Origin: Actinomycetota bacterium
GTDB taxonomy: Bacteria > Actinomycetota > Thermoleophilia > RBG-16-64-13
Reading direction: 5' to 3'
NCBI GenBank assembly: GCA_012523095.1
Contig: JAAYJE010000140.1
Location: 1-61,047 of the forward strand
DNA length: 61,047 bases
Positions 51,909-59,982 of the stretch are shown piece by piece. The notes under the pieces were generated by a model, which saw nothing but the letters and a program-made list of their open reading frames with translations, had not been told where the DNA came from and did no database searches. Position 1 is the first letter of the stretch; each line of letters begins with the position of its first letter. A program made the translations under genes and the position numbers.

Positions 51909-52235
51909 ATGGGAAATAGCATGGATAACAACATATCCCACACCGCTGCGCCTGCCATCTTCTGCCGCTCATGCGCCTCTCCGCTCGTCCAGGCTCTCGA
52001 CTGGGAAGAGGAGGAGCCGCTGTGGAGCCTGAGGCTGTGGTGCCCGGAATGTGGGTTCGAACAGGCGGCGATGCTGGATCGTTCGCAGCTCTTCTACCTG
52101 GCATTGGCGGTTGAGGAGGGCTTCGGCCGGATACTCGACGCACTGGATGAACTCGACCGGTTGTCGTCGTTGCCCGAGGAGCCTGATCTCGTAGACAGGG
52201 CGATGACCGATAGGATCGACTGCTCCGGCCGCTGA
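51909..52235 (+). CDS. small zinc-ribbon protein, unknown
   Basis: A 108-residue protein with Cys19-x2-Cys22 (FCRSCASPL) and Cys45-x2-Cys48 (LWCPECGFE), a four-cysteine zinc ribbon, followed by helical sequence rich in Leu and Glu. No catalytic motif. It could be a nucleic-acid or partner-binding adaptor. The start at ATG 51909 gives MGNSMDNN; ATG 51921 is possible. The 185 bases before it (51724-51908) show no convincing gene or RNA. Confidence 0.6.
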   Translation: MGNSMDNNISHTAAPAIFCRSCASPLVQALDWEEEEPLWSLRLWCPECGFEQAAMLDRSQLFYLALAVEEGFGRILDALDELDRLSSLPEEPDLVDRAMTDRIDCSGR

Positions 52236-52346
52236 CCCTGCTCGACCTTCTGCGCTGCCTTCCAGGTGCTTGGTGCAACCTCCGGGTGCCGGAAGATCCT
52301 CTGGGTTATGCTAGGTCGCATCACACGTGGCGAAAGGGGCACGACG

Positions 52347-52742
52347 TTGGACATGGAAGTCTTTTTTCCCGGCAACAAGAAGGTCCACGCTCGGTACAAA
52401 GGTTTCGTCATCGAGACCGATCAAGCGGTGGCCGAGGGCGGCGACGAGACTGCTCCCGCGCCTTTTGACCTCTTCATCGCCTCCATAGGGACATGCGCGG
52501 GCATATACGTGCTCAGTTTCCTCCAAGAGCGTGGACTCTCCACCGAAGGAGCAGGCATCATCCTCCGCGAGGAACGCGACGAGGAGACCCGATCACTCAA
52601 GAAGGTCTCCATGGAGATCAAGTTGCCCGCCGACTTCCCGCAGAAGTACTCGAGAGCTGTGGTGCGCGCGGCCGACATGTGCACCGTCAAGCGGCACCTC
52701 GAGAACCCCCCTGTGTTGGAGACCTTCGTTACCATCGGCTAG
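52347..52742 (+). CDS. OsmC/Ohr-family peroxiredoxin-like protein
   Basis: About 131 residues of the OsmC fold, thiol enzymes that reduce organic hydroperoxides or act on polysulfides. The opening DMEVFFPGNKKVHARYKGF, then APAPFDLFIASIGTCAGIYV with the first reactive Cys, and KYSRAVVRAADMCTVKRHLE with the second Cys, match the family. TTG 52347 is favoured because AGGGG lies 7 bases upstream; ATG 52353 two codons later is the other choice, and ATG 52308 would add an unusual extension. It converges with the minus-strand gene 30 bases on. Confidence 0.88.
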   Translation: MDMEVFFPGNKKVHARYKGFVIETDQAVAEGGDETAPAPFDLFIASIGTCAGIYVLSFLQERGLSTEGAGIILREERDEETRSLKKVSMEIKLPADFPQKYSRAVVRAADMCTVKRHLENPPVLETFVTIG

Positions 52743-52771
52743 AGAGCCGCCTGCGGCAACAGACCCTGGAC

Positions 52772-53374
52772 TCAGCTCGGACGCAGCCCCAAGGTGTCGG
52801 ATTCCGCGTCGCGCCGGCGTTCGAGTTGTACCAGAGCGTCCTTGTACTTGGCGTGCCGCAACCCCATGACCTCGCCCATCAGCTGGATGAAGCGCCAGAA
52901 CCCCGCACCCACGTCCTCCGGTGGGGTGTCCACGTAGACGTGGCCGGCCGCTATGCCGGCCCCCTCACACTCTTTGACCGCGTGGAACACGGTCTTGCTG
53001 ATGATCATGTCGATCTCGAGATCCATCCCCTGTTCGCTCAGACACTTGATCAGGCCGCCTCCGTCGCTGATGCGTATCATCGGATCGGCCGATGGTTCCC
53101 CAAGGGACGGCTCCGGGGGCGCAGGCTGCCGGTCGAAGCCGGCCGGTGAATCGAGGGTGGCCCGCAGTACAGGCGCATCTGAGCGCCCCGGATCCTCACT
53201 CCCTGCCGGGGCCAGACCGACATACGCGACCACCGGCCCCAAGCGGCCGGGGTATGTGAGCGGCGTCTTAGCCTGGAACCGGTCACCGGCCAAGAGTCCG
53301 GCCTGGAGACCGGCGTCTCCGGCAAGCAACGCGAGCAACCCCTGATAGCTAAGAACGAGTCTCTCGTCGGCCAT
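52772..53374 (-). CDS. unknown protein, two-part
   Basis: A 200-residue soluble protein I cannot assign. The N-terminal half (LVLSYQGLLALLAGDAGLQA) and the C-terminal half (MIRISDGGGLIKCLSEQGMD, then LEIDMIISKTVFHAVKECEG, and GAGFWRFIQLMGEVMGLRHA) are joined by a Pro/Ala/Ser-rich stretch (nt ~53090-53200). ISDGGGL followed by a helix faintly recalls DUF1828-type proteins, but I would not rely on it. GGAG lies 8 bases before the ATG. It starts 11 bases after the preceding minus-strand gene and is surely co-transcribed with it. Confidence 0.6.
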   Translation of the reverse strand: MADERLVLSYQGLLALLAGDAGLQAGLLAGDRFQAKTPLTYPGRLGPVVAYVGLAPAGSEDPGRSDAPVLRATLDSPAGFDRQPAPPEPSLGEPSADPMIRISDGGGLIKCLSEQGMDLEIDMIISKTVFHAVKECEGAGIAAGHVYVDTPPEDVGAGFWRFIQLMGEVMGLRHAKYKDALVQLERRRDAESDTLGLRPS

Positions 53375-53385
53375 CGGTGATGCTC

Positions 53386-53862
53386 CTACACACCCTCAGT
53401 CGGCCGATGTTCCCCGCCGGGCTGAACTTCCCCCACAGCGTCGGGGGAGGGGACGGCGTCTTCCGAGGCAGGAGCCCCTGCCCAAGAGGGCGCCCCTCCG
53501 GGGGGAGTAGCGGGCGACGAGGTCTGCGGCTCGCCTGCGCCCTGCGCGGCCTGGGCGGTATGAGCGTCACGCTCCGCCTTCCAGGCGGCCTCGGCCTGAG
53601 CTTTGGCCGCGGCCTCGGCTTTGCTCTTCAGCAACTGGTCTTCCAGCCGGCTCATCTCTTCGAGGATCTTCTGGCGCAGGTTCTGGTCGATCTGGCGCCC
53701 TCGATAGAAATCGAACACCAGGTACCCGAGCTTCTTGGCCTGACCGTCCATCTGCATCTCGATCTGAAGTTCGCCGACCTTGACCTTGCCCTTGTCGATC
53801 GCCTTGTCGGCTCCTTCGGCCAGACGCTCCACAACCGCCGCGAATTTGTCCGTGAGGCCCAT
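53386..53862 (-). CDS. unknown coiled-coil protein with Pro/Ala tail
   Basis: 158 residues, no signal peptide. Residues 1-50 (GLTDKFAAVVERLAEGADKA, IDKGKVKVGELQIEMQMDGQ) and YLVFDFYRGRQIDQNLRQKI form an amphipathic, heptad-like region. RLEDQLLKSKAEAAAKAQAE continues as a likely coiled coil. The last ~50 residues are Pro/Ala/Gly/Glu-rich. The pattern (short helical protein, one conserved Tyr-x-x-Phe patch) suggests a structural or adaptor role. A downstream partner gene follows at 11 bases. AAGGTGC upstream of the ATG is a modest ribosome site. Confidence 0.6.
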   Translation of the reverse strand: MGLTDKFAAVVERLAEGADKAIDKGKVKVGELQIEMQMDGQAKKLGYLVFDFYRGRQIDQNLRQKILEEMSRLEDQLLKSKAEAAAKAQAEAAWKAERDAHTAQAAQGAGEPQTSSPATPPGGAPSWAGAPASEDAVPSPDAVGEVQPGGEHRPTEGV

Positions 53863-53988
53863 GAGCGCACCTTCCTTCGTGGATCACTTCGTCAAATGTA
53901 CCGACTTGTCGGATGAGACGCAACGTCGCGTCGCCCTCGGGAGACCGTCGCCGTCCGCACCTGCCGGGGGTCGCTCGACCGGCGATGC

Positions 53989-53994
53989 TATCAT
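53989..53994 (+). promoter_or_regulatory. possible -10 element (TATCAT) for the flavoenzyme gene
   Basis: TATCAT within CGATGCTATCATCG, about 75 bases upstream of ATG 54070. The same GATGCTATCAT recurs upstream of the DUF1015 gene at 56089. No clear -35 hexamer. Confidence 0.4.
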
Positions 53995-54069
53995 CGAGGC
54001 CATCGAGGCCATAACCTCGGTAACCGCTTCACGAGAGCCCGGGGTCGCACCGCCAAGGAGACGTAGCGC

Positions 54070-56046
54070 ATGACTACCTATGGACACGTATTCTCTCCGT
54101 TTCACTTCGGCCGAGTCGAGATCAAGAATCGCATCGCTACTGCCCCGATGCTGTCCTGCATGGCCTCGCCCGACGGCTTCGTCACCAGGGAGATGATCGA
54201 CTTCTATCAAGCGTTCGCGCGAGGCGGCGCCGGGATGGTCAACATAGGCGACACCGCCGTGGACAACGAGTACGCCAAGGGACACCACCTGCAGCTGAGT
54301 CTGGGAGACGAACGCGTCGTGGGCGGTCTGAGCACGCTGGTCGAGGCGATACAGAAGTATGGCGCCGTGGCGTCCGTGGAGCTCAACCACCCGGGGATGC
54401 TCGCATCCCCGGGTGCTCTGGGCGGCAAGAACCCCATCGGGCCCTCAGCGGCAACGGTGGGCCACGTCATCGGCCCGGGTGAGCCCTCGACCGCCGCGGG
54501 AGTGACGATCACCGAGATGGATCGCGCTCTGATCGGCCAGGTGGTGGAGAGCTTCGCCGCAGCGTCAGACCGCTGCCTCAGAGCCGGATTCAAGACGGTG
54601 ATGATCCACGGTGCCCACGGAAACCTAATCGGCCAGTTCGCCTCCTCCCGCACCAACCGGAGGCGCGACGAATACGGCGGGAGCTTGGAGAACCGCGCCA
54701 GGTTCGCCTTGGAGGTGTTGGACGCCGTACGCGCCAGGGTGGGCGACCGGCTGGCCCTGGAATACCGGGTCAGCGGTGACGAGATCGCCGCCGAGGGCAT
54801 GCACGAGGACGAGACCATCGAGTTCTTGAAGCTCATCCAAACGAGAGTCGACCTCGTCCACGTGTCGGTGGGCATGGTCGCCGATCCGCACTCCATCACC
54901 CACATGGCACAGCCGACCTACTTCCCCCACGACTTCAACGTGCATAGGGCGGAGCGGATCAAGAAGACGCTCGGGATACCGGTGACCGCGGTGGGCTCCA
55001 TCAGCGATCTGGCCTCGGCCGAGAGGATCATCGCGGAGGGCAGAGCCGATATCGTGGCCATGGGGCGCGCGCACATCGCCGACCCGGATATCGTGAACAA
55101 GACCCGCCGGGGAGAGTTGGACGACATCAGGCCGTGCGTACGCTGCAACTGCTGCGGCGAGCGCCCTGCGCGCTTCATGCCGGTGCGCTGCGCGGTCAAC
55201 CCTATCGCCGGCAGGGAGACCGAACACAGGACCATCCGTCCGCCGGCGAAGGAGAAGCGGGTCGTTGTAGTGGGGGGCGGTCCTGCCGGCATGCAGGCCG
55301 CGCTGACCGCCTCCTCTCGGGGCCATCAGGTGACACTGTTCGAGAAAGAGCGGTCACTGGGCGGGTCGCTCAGGTACGCGGCGGCGCCCGGCTTCAAGGC
55401 CGACATGCGCAGGTATCTTGACTGGCTCGTCAACAAGACGCTTCAAGCCGGCATCGACATCAAACTGGACACGAGCGCTTCCGCAGCCGACATCAGCCGC
55501 CTGAGACCCGATGTGCTCGTCGTAGCGGCCGGAGCCGAGCCTCTCGTCCCGGACGTCCCTGGAGTCAACGGCCCCAATGTGGTCTGGGCGGGAGAGGTGG
55601 ACATGGGCGCTGTTCGCACCGGCGACGACGTGGTCGTAGCCGGAGCGGGACTGACAGGCTGCGAGACGGCCCTCCATCTCGCCCAGCAGGGCAGGACCGT
55701 CACCGTGATCGATATGCTGAGGGAAGACGAGATCGCAGGGGACGCCAGCGGCGCATCTAGGATAGCCTTGCTCGATCTACTACGGCAACACGGCGTCGTG
55801 TTCAGACTGGAGGTGACGCTCACAGCCGTCACGGAGACATCGGTCGTGGTCGCCGACGCGTCGGGACGATCGGCCGAGATCCCCGCAGATACCGTGGTGT
55901 TGGCCCTCGGCATGAGGCCTTTGTCGGACGTCGTGGCCTCACTGCAGGGACCGGCTACCGAGACATTCACCGTAGGAGACTGTACGACTCCGCGCGATCT
56001 CATGGCCGCGGTGCACGAGGGCTTCAACGTGACGGTGGAGATCTGA
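54070..56046 (+). CDS. FadH/BaiC-type Fe-S flavin oxidoreductase
   Basis: A 658-residue relative of 2,4-dienoyl-CoA reductase and the bile-acid enoate reductases. The N-terminal FMN barrel starts FSPFHFGRVEIKNRIATAPM and contains GAHGNLIGQFASSRTNRRRD. The 4Fe-4S ligands are Cys356, Cys359, Cys362 and Cys374 (RPCVRCNCCGERP, VRCAVNP). The C-terminal FAD/NAD(P) part has VVVGGGPAGMQAALTAS and VVVAGAGLTGCETALHLAQQ. It would reduce an activated C=C bond with NAD(P)H; the substrate is unknown. The adjacent ATG after AAGGAG at 54055-54060 is convincing. It stands alone between opposing promoters. Confidence 0.92.
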   Translation: MTTYGHVFSPFHFGRVEIKNRIATAPMLSCMASPDGFVTREMIDFYQAFARGGAGMVNIGDTAVDNEYAKGHHLQLSLGDERVVGGLSTLVEAIQKYGAVASVELNHPGMLASPGALGGKNPIGPSAATVGHVIGPGEPSTAAGVTITEMDRALIGQVVESFAAASDRCLRAGFKTVMIHGAHGNLIGQFASSRTNRRRDEYGGSLENRARFALEVLDAVRARVGDRLALEYRVSGDEIAAEGMHEDETIEFLKLIQTRVDLVHVSVGMVADPHSITHMAQPTYFPHDFNVHRAERIKKTLGIPVTAVGSISDLASAERIIAEGRADIVAMGRAHIADPDIVNKTRRGELDDIRPCVRCNCCGERPARFMPVRCAVNPIAGRETEHRTIRPPAKEKRVVVVGGGPAGMQAALTASSRGHQVTLFEKERSLGGSLRYAAAPGFKADMRRYLDWLVNKTLQAGIDIKLDTSASAADISRLRPDVLVVAAGAEPLVPDVPGVNGPNVVWAGEVDMGAVRTGDDVVVAGAGLTGCETALHLAQQGRTVTVIDMLREDEIAGDASGASRIALLDLLRQHGVVFRLEVTLTAVTETSVVVADASGRSAEIPADTVVLALGMRPLSDVVASLQGPATETFTVGDCTTPRDLMAAVHEGFNVTVEI

Positions 56047-56093
56047 GCGGATTCGCCTCCCCCGCCTCCGAGTGACGCTCCAGAAGCCGATGC

Positions 56094-56099
56094 TATCAT
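56094..56099 (+). promoter_or_regulatory. possible -10 element (TATCAT) for the DUF1015 gene
   Basis: TATCAT within CGATGCTATCATTCG, 43 bases upstream of the TTG start at 56143. It is the second instance of the GATGCTATCAT sequence seen at 53985. No convincing -35. Confidence 0.4.
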
Positions 56100-56142
56100 T
56101 CGAAGACGGTCACTCTTCTGATCAAGGACCAAGGAGACACAG

Positions 56143-57675
56143 TTGGAGACGGCGGTCCCGTTTCGAGCGTGGCGCTACGCCCCCCAGGCCGGCGACCTCA
56201 CTTCTCTCGTCGCCCCCCCGTACGACGTCATCGGACCGGATCTCCAGTCCCGTCTGTATGCCGCCGGTCCCCATAATGTGGTGCGGGTGGACCTCGGCAT
56301 CACCACTCCCAGCGATACACCTTGCGACGACCGGTACACGCGTGCCGCGGCTCAATTGGCCGAATGGAAGGAGCGCGGTGTGTTGGTGCGCGACCCGGAG
56401 CCGTCGATCACCTTCGTGGAGGAGAGTTTCACCGGCCCCGACGGGCGGCCCTGTGAGCGTCACGGCTTTCTTGCCGCCATGCGTCTGTATGACTTCGATG
56501 AAGGCGTCGTGTATCCGCACGAGCAGACGTTGTCCGGCCCCAAGGAGGACCGTTATCGCCTGATGGCGACGACGGCCATGAGCCTGAGCCCGGTCTTCTT
56601 GCTCTACGACCTGCCGGGTGACGAGATCACCGCCGCTTGGAGAGCGGGAGTAGGCTCGAAGGACCCGGCGGCGGACATCGTAGACGAGATGGGCACGGCC
56701 ACGAAGCTGTGGCCCACCTCCGACCCCGATCTGCTGGATACCATACGGAAGTCTCTTGAGAATGCACGTTTCATCATCGCCGACGGCCATCACCGGTATG
56801 AGACCGCCCTGCGTTATAGGGATCAACGGCGCGCCGAGGAGGCGGCCGAGGGAGGCGCCGGCGGCAGGGCCGGCCGCGGCGGACCGAGAGCCGGCGTGAA
56901 AGAGGGGCCGGAGGGCCCTCCACCCCAGGGCCCAGCTCCTCCAAGCACCCCGGCCTACGACTACGCCCTGGCTTACTTCAGCAATATGGCCGACTCGGGG
57001 ATGGCGATATACAGCACTCACCGCCTGGTGACGGGACTCGCTCCGGAACTTGTCGCCGCGCTCCCGCGCACGCTCTCCGGAACGTTCGAGGTGGAGCGCC
57101 TGACCGGCGGCGAGGAGCCGGCCCGAGAGGCGGCCGGCGGAAACACTGGGGCGACTCCGTCGATCGCGGCGGCGGCCGGCCCGGCCGCGGCCCCGCCCGG
57201 CGCCGCGGCCGCCGAGGCTGCTGTGACCGCCTATCTCGCCAAGCACCCACGCCGGGCGTTCGGCTTATGGGGCCCCGGGTTCGAGGCCGCCTACGGACTC
57301 AAGCTGACGGACGCGGCGGCCGCGCGCACGACGGAGTCGGGCCGCAGCGCCGCCTATCGGGAGCTCGACGTCACCATCCTCCAGAGCCAGGTATTGGGGA
57401 AGGCGCTCGGCATCGGCGCCGCCGACATGGCGGCGGAAAGATACGTGACATTTTTCAAGGACCAGAAGGAAGCCTTCGCCCGGCTCGAAGCGGGCGACTT
57501 CCAGGTGGGTTTTTTCATGAATCCCACCGGCCTCGACCAGATCCGCGAGGCGGCGTTCTCGGGGGAGCGCATGCCGCAGAAAGCCACCTTCTTCTATCCG
57601 AAACTCCCGACAGGACTGGTCTTTCACGAACTCGAAGGGAGCCTATGGCCGATACGGCACAGACGCCGCCGTTAG
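56143..57675 (+). CDS. DUF1015-family protein
   Basis: A 510-residue DUF1015 protein, a family widespread in anaerobes and linked by neighbourhood to serine or phosphoserine metabolism, with no proven activity. Family blocks are VPFRAWRYAPQAGDLTSLVA, PPYDVI, FIIADGHHRYETALRYRDQR, YDYALAYFSNMADSGM, VGFFMNPTGLDQI and KATFFYPKLPTGLVFHELEG. Two Gly/Ala/Pro inserts (nt ~56830-56950 and ~57105-57215) lengthen it beyond the usual 400-430 residues. TTG 56143 is preceded by AAGGAG at 6 bases. It converges with the YmdB gene across ~20 bases containing a repeated TTAGGAGCCTG. Confidence 0.9.
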   Translation: METAVPFRAWRYAPQAGDLTSLVAPPYDVIGPDLQSRLYAAGPHNVVRVDLGITTPSDTPCDDRYTRAAAQLAEWKERGVLVRDPEPSITFVEESFTGPDGRPCERHGFLAAMRLYDFDEGVVYPHEQTLSGPKEDRYRLMATTAMSLSPVFLLYDLPGDEITAAWRAGVGSKDPAADIVDEMGTATKLWPTSDPDLLDTIRKSLENARFIIADGHHRYETALRYRDQRRAEEAAEGGAGGRAGRGGPRAGVKEGPEGPPPQGPAPPSTPAYDYALAYFSNMADSGMAIYSTHRLVTGLAPELVAALPRTLSGTFEVERLTGGEEPAREAAGGNTGATPSIAAAAGPAAAPPGAAAAEAAVTAYLAKHPRRAFGLWGPGFEAAYGLKLTDAAAARTTESGRSAAYRELDVTILQSQVLGKALGIGAADMAAERYVTFFKDQKEAFARLEAGDFQVGFFMNPTGLDQIREAAFSGERMPQKATFFYPKLPTGLVFHELEGSLWPIRHRRRR

Positions 57676-57696
57676 GAGCCTGATGTTAGGAGCCTG

Positions 57697-58473
57697 CTAA
57701 TGGTCGGCGCTTACCTCCAGGGATTCAATCCGCCGCGCCCGGCCGTCAGGGCCGATCTCCACGACCACTCCTTCCAGCCACACATCGCCGTCCGCCACCT
57801 CGAAACGAACCGGCAGCTGGGTCAGCAGGCGCTCAAGGACGAGTTCCTTCTTGACTCCGATCACCGAGTCTCGCGGGCCGCACATGCCGGCGTCGGTCAC
57901 GTAGGCGGTGCCGCCGGGGAGTACGCGTGCATCGCCGGTGCGCACGTGCGTATGCGTGCCCACGACCGCACTCACCCTCCCATCTAGATGCCAACCCATG
58001 GCCACCTTCTCGCTCGTGGCCTCTGCGTGGATGTCGACAAGGATGTTGCGCACTCCTTCAAGTTGCTCCAGCGCTTCGTCTATCGCCGCAAACGGGGAAC
58101 GGGCCGGGTGAAGGTAGAGGTCGCCGCAGACATTGACGACCCCCAGGCGTCCCGCGGGAGATTCCACGACCGTCACGCCCCTTCCGGGACTGGAATCTAG
58201 GAAGTTGAAGGGCCGCACGATGCGGGGCTGCTCGTCCAGATAACCGTAGATGTCGCGCTGGCGCCAGACGTGGTTGCCTGTGGTGATGACATCCACACCG
58301 GCCGCCAGAAGAGCCTCGGCGTGCTTGGGCCGGATGCCGGTCCCGTCTGTGACGTTCTCCCCGTTGGCGACCACCACGTCGGCGCCGAAGCGCTTCCGCA
58401 GTCCGGGAAGTTTGGCGATCAGCGACTCCCGACCGGGCCTGCCGATCACGTCGCCGAAGAATAGGATGATCAA
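57697..58473 (-). CDS. YmdB-type metallophosphoesterase
   Basis: A 258-residue calcineurin-like phosphodiesterase of the YmdB (TIGR00282) family; Bacillus YmdB hydrolyses 2',3'-cyclic nucleotides and affects biofilm and spore decisions. Metal-site motifs: FFGDVIGRPGR (Asp8), VVANGENVTDGTGI, VITTGNHVW, ILVDIHAEATSEK, VVGTHTHVRTGDAR and DAGMCGPRDSVIG. Full length. The ATG at 58473 follows a modest GAGG. In many Gram-positives the gene sits by rny; here it stands alone. Confidence 0.95.
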   Translation of the reverse strand: MIILFFGDVIGRPGRESLIAKLPGLRKRFGADVVVANGENVTDGTGIRPKHAEALLAAGVDVITTGNHVWRQRDIYGYLDEQPRIVRPFNFLDSSPGRGVTVVESPAGRLGVVNVCGDLYLHPARSPFAAIDEALEQLEGVRNILVDIHAEATSEKVAMGWHLDGRVSAVVGTHTHVRTGDARVLPGGTAYVTDAGMCGPRDSVIGVKKELVLERLLTQLPVRFEVADGDVWLEGVVVEIGPDGRARRIESLEVSADH

Positions 58474-58547
58474 AAAGGCCTCCTGCCTGTTTGGCTGCGC
58501 GTTGCACCGGTGCTCCGCGCCCGCAACAGTTTAGCGCACGGAGGATG

Positions 58548-58655
58548 GGCGGCCGGGCGCCCAGGTTGTCGGGCGCCGTCAGTTGCCGAGCCCCGCGCCG
58601 CCGGCTGCCGGGCGCCCCGCTGCCTGTTATTGGACGCCACCGGTTGCCAACCTCC
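58548..58655 (+). repeat. degenerate GC-rich short repeats in a divergent intergenic region
   Basis: Several imperfect copies of a CGGGCGCC...GTTGC/GCTGC pattern (about 17-25 bases each) fill this part of the 264-base gap between the YmdB and propeller genes. Copies are visible near 58553, 58569, 58610 and 58634. No gene or promoter is clear within it. Confidence 0.4.
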
Positions 58656-58737
58656 GACCTTCGTCCCATGGCTCCCTCTTGGCGCCTTTTCATAGCCTCG
58701 GGAGGTCCGCTCAACAGAGGCAAAGGAGGAGAACACG

Positions 58738-59982
58738 ATGCGACAACGATCACCTTCCGGCCCGGAGCCCCGCTCCCGGGCACGCAGACGGGTGGCTCCG
58801 GCGTTGAGCCTACTCGTCGGCGCAAGCGTTTGCGCGCTCGCAGCGAGCGCACTCTTAGTCCCCGGGTTCGTCTTCGGTGCCACTGCGACCGAGGTCACAG
58901 AGGCGGTGAGGGCGGCCGACGTCACGGAGGAATCGGCGGCCGGAGACTCCACCGAGAGCGTGAATAGGGACGTGTCAGTCTCGACGACGGAGGAGCCCTC
59001 CTCACCGTCGACGACCTCTAAGGGCGCTTTGCTTGTGACTCTGCCTTGGGGCGTCGGCGCAGGTGAGGTCGGATTGGCGAAGCCCACCGAGGGCTTGGTA
59101 CGCGGCCCGGAGGCCCTGGCGATCGCGGCCGACGGGCGCGTCGCCGTGCTTGACTCGGTCAACCGTCGCCTGGTCTACCTCGATGCCGCCGGACTGGTCA
59201 CCGGCAACACCACGGTACCGCTCTCCGAACCACGCTTCCTGGCGGTCGACGACAAACGTCTCTATGTCCTCGACTGCGACGCCGACAGACTGCTCGTCAC
59301 CCTCGACTGGAACGGGTCCCTCTTGGATACGACGGCCCTGCCGGAACTGGACGACGTGGTCACCGGCGTGTTCGCGACTCCCCAGGGGCCGAGCATCGAG
59401 ATAGCTCACGATAGTGTCTTTCTGCTGCAGGCCACCGGTCGCCGCGTTGCAACCACCGCCGGTCTGGCGTCCACCGACGCGGCGCTCCGCCCGTTGGCCG
59501 GACGTCCCCTCACCACCGATCTAGGCAGAGCGGCCAAGGTCACCTACACTCCCGGTGGAGGCGTCCGCGCCAGGTCTTATCAGGTCGACGGAGACTCCCT
59601 GAGCGCCGTCCAGACGTCCGATATCAGTCCCGCCGTGGCTCCCGGCCGTGTGATCGATCACCTCGTCTCGGTCGATGGCGACGGCAGGGGTGGCCTCGTC
59701 ATAGGCGCGCGATTGGCCGACGTCGAACCGGGCGTGCGGGGCCGGGCGGTGCTCGCGCTGACTAGAGTGGCGGCCGAGGCGAGGACAGCTCGTGGCGCCG
59801 GCGCCCCCCACGCGGTCTCCACCGACTCCTACACCATGCTCTTGGCCGACAGGTCGATCGCCTATGTGGGGCAGCCGTACGTCGTCGCTCCCGACGGCCG
59901 GGTGTTCCAGCCCATAGCCGGTGAGGAAGGTTACACCATCATGGTTCACACATTCCCCGCGGCGGAGGAGGTGCAACCGTGA
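58738..59982 (+). CDS. secreted beta-propeller-like protein
   Basis: A 414-residue exported protein: a basic N-terminus and hydrophobic segment (VAPALSLLVGASVCALAASA) act as signal or anchor, followed by a Thr/Ser/Glu linker. A repeated strand pattern of NHL/six-bladed-propeller type comes next: GPEALAIAADGRVAVLDSVN, RRLVYLDAAG, EPRFLAVDDKRLYVLDCDAD and VVAPDGRVFQP. No enzyme motif is visible; propellers of this kind bind ligands or proteins. AAAGGAGGAG lies 6 bases before the ATG. The stop overlaps the NlpC/P60 gene as GTGA, so the two are made together. Confidence 0.7.
   Translation: MRQRSPSGPEPRSRARRRVAPALSLLVGASVCALAASALLVPGFVFGATATEVTEAVRAADVTEESAAGDSTESVNRDVSVSTTEEPSSPSTTSKGALLVTLPWGVGAGEVGLAKPTEGLVRGPEALAIAADGRVAVLDSVNRRLVYLDAAGLVTGNTTVPLSEPRFLAVDDKRLYVLDCDADRLLVTLDWNGSLLDTTALPELDDVVTGVFATPQGPSIEIAHDSVFLLQATGRRVATTAGLASTDAALRPLAGRPLTTDLGRAAKVTYTPGGGVRARSYQVDGDSLSAVQTSDISPAVAPGRVIDHLVSVDGDGRGGLVIGARLADVEPGVRGRAVLALTRVAAEARTARGAGAPHAVSTDSYTMLLADRSIAYVGQPYVVAPDGRVFQPIAGEEGYTIMVHTFPAAEEVQP

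Noticed and set aside
51686-51958. 90-codon minus-strand frame filling the gap after the BioB-like gene
   Set aside because: No ribosome site, it overlaps two real genes antisense, and the translation has no coherent pattern.
56122-57246. 374-codon minus-strand frame over the DUF1015 gene
   Set aside because: Shadow frame; Arg/Gly-rich with no recognisable domain, while the plus-strand family match is clear.
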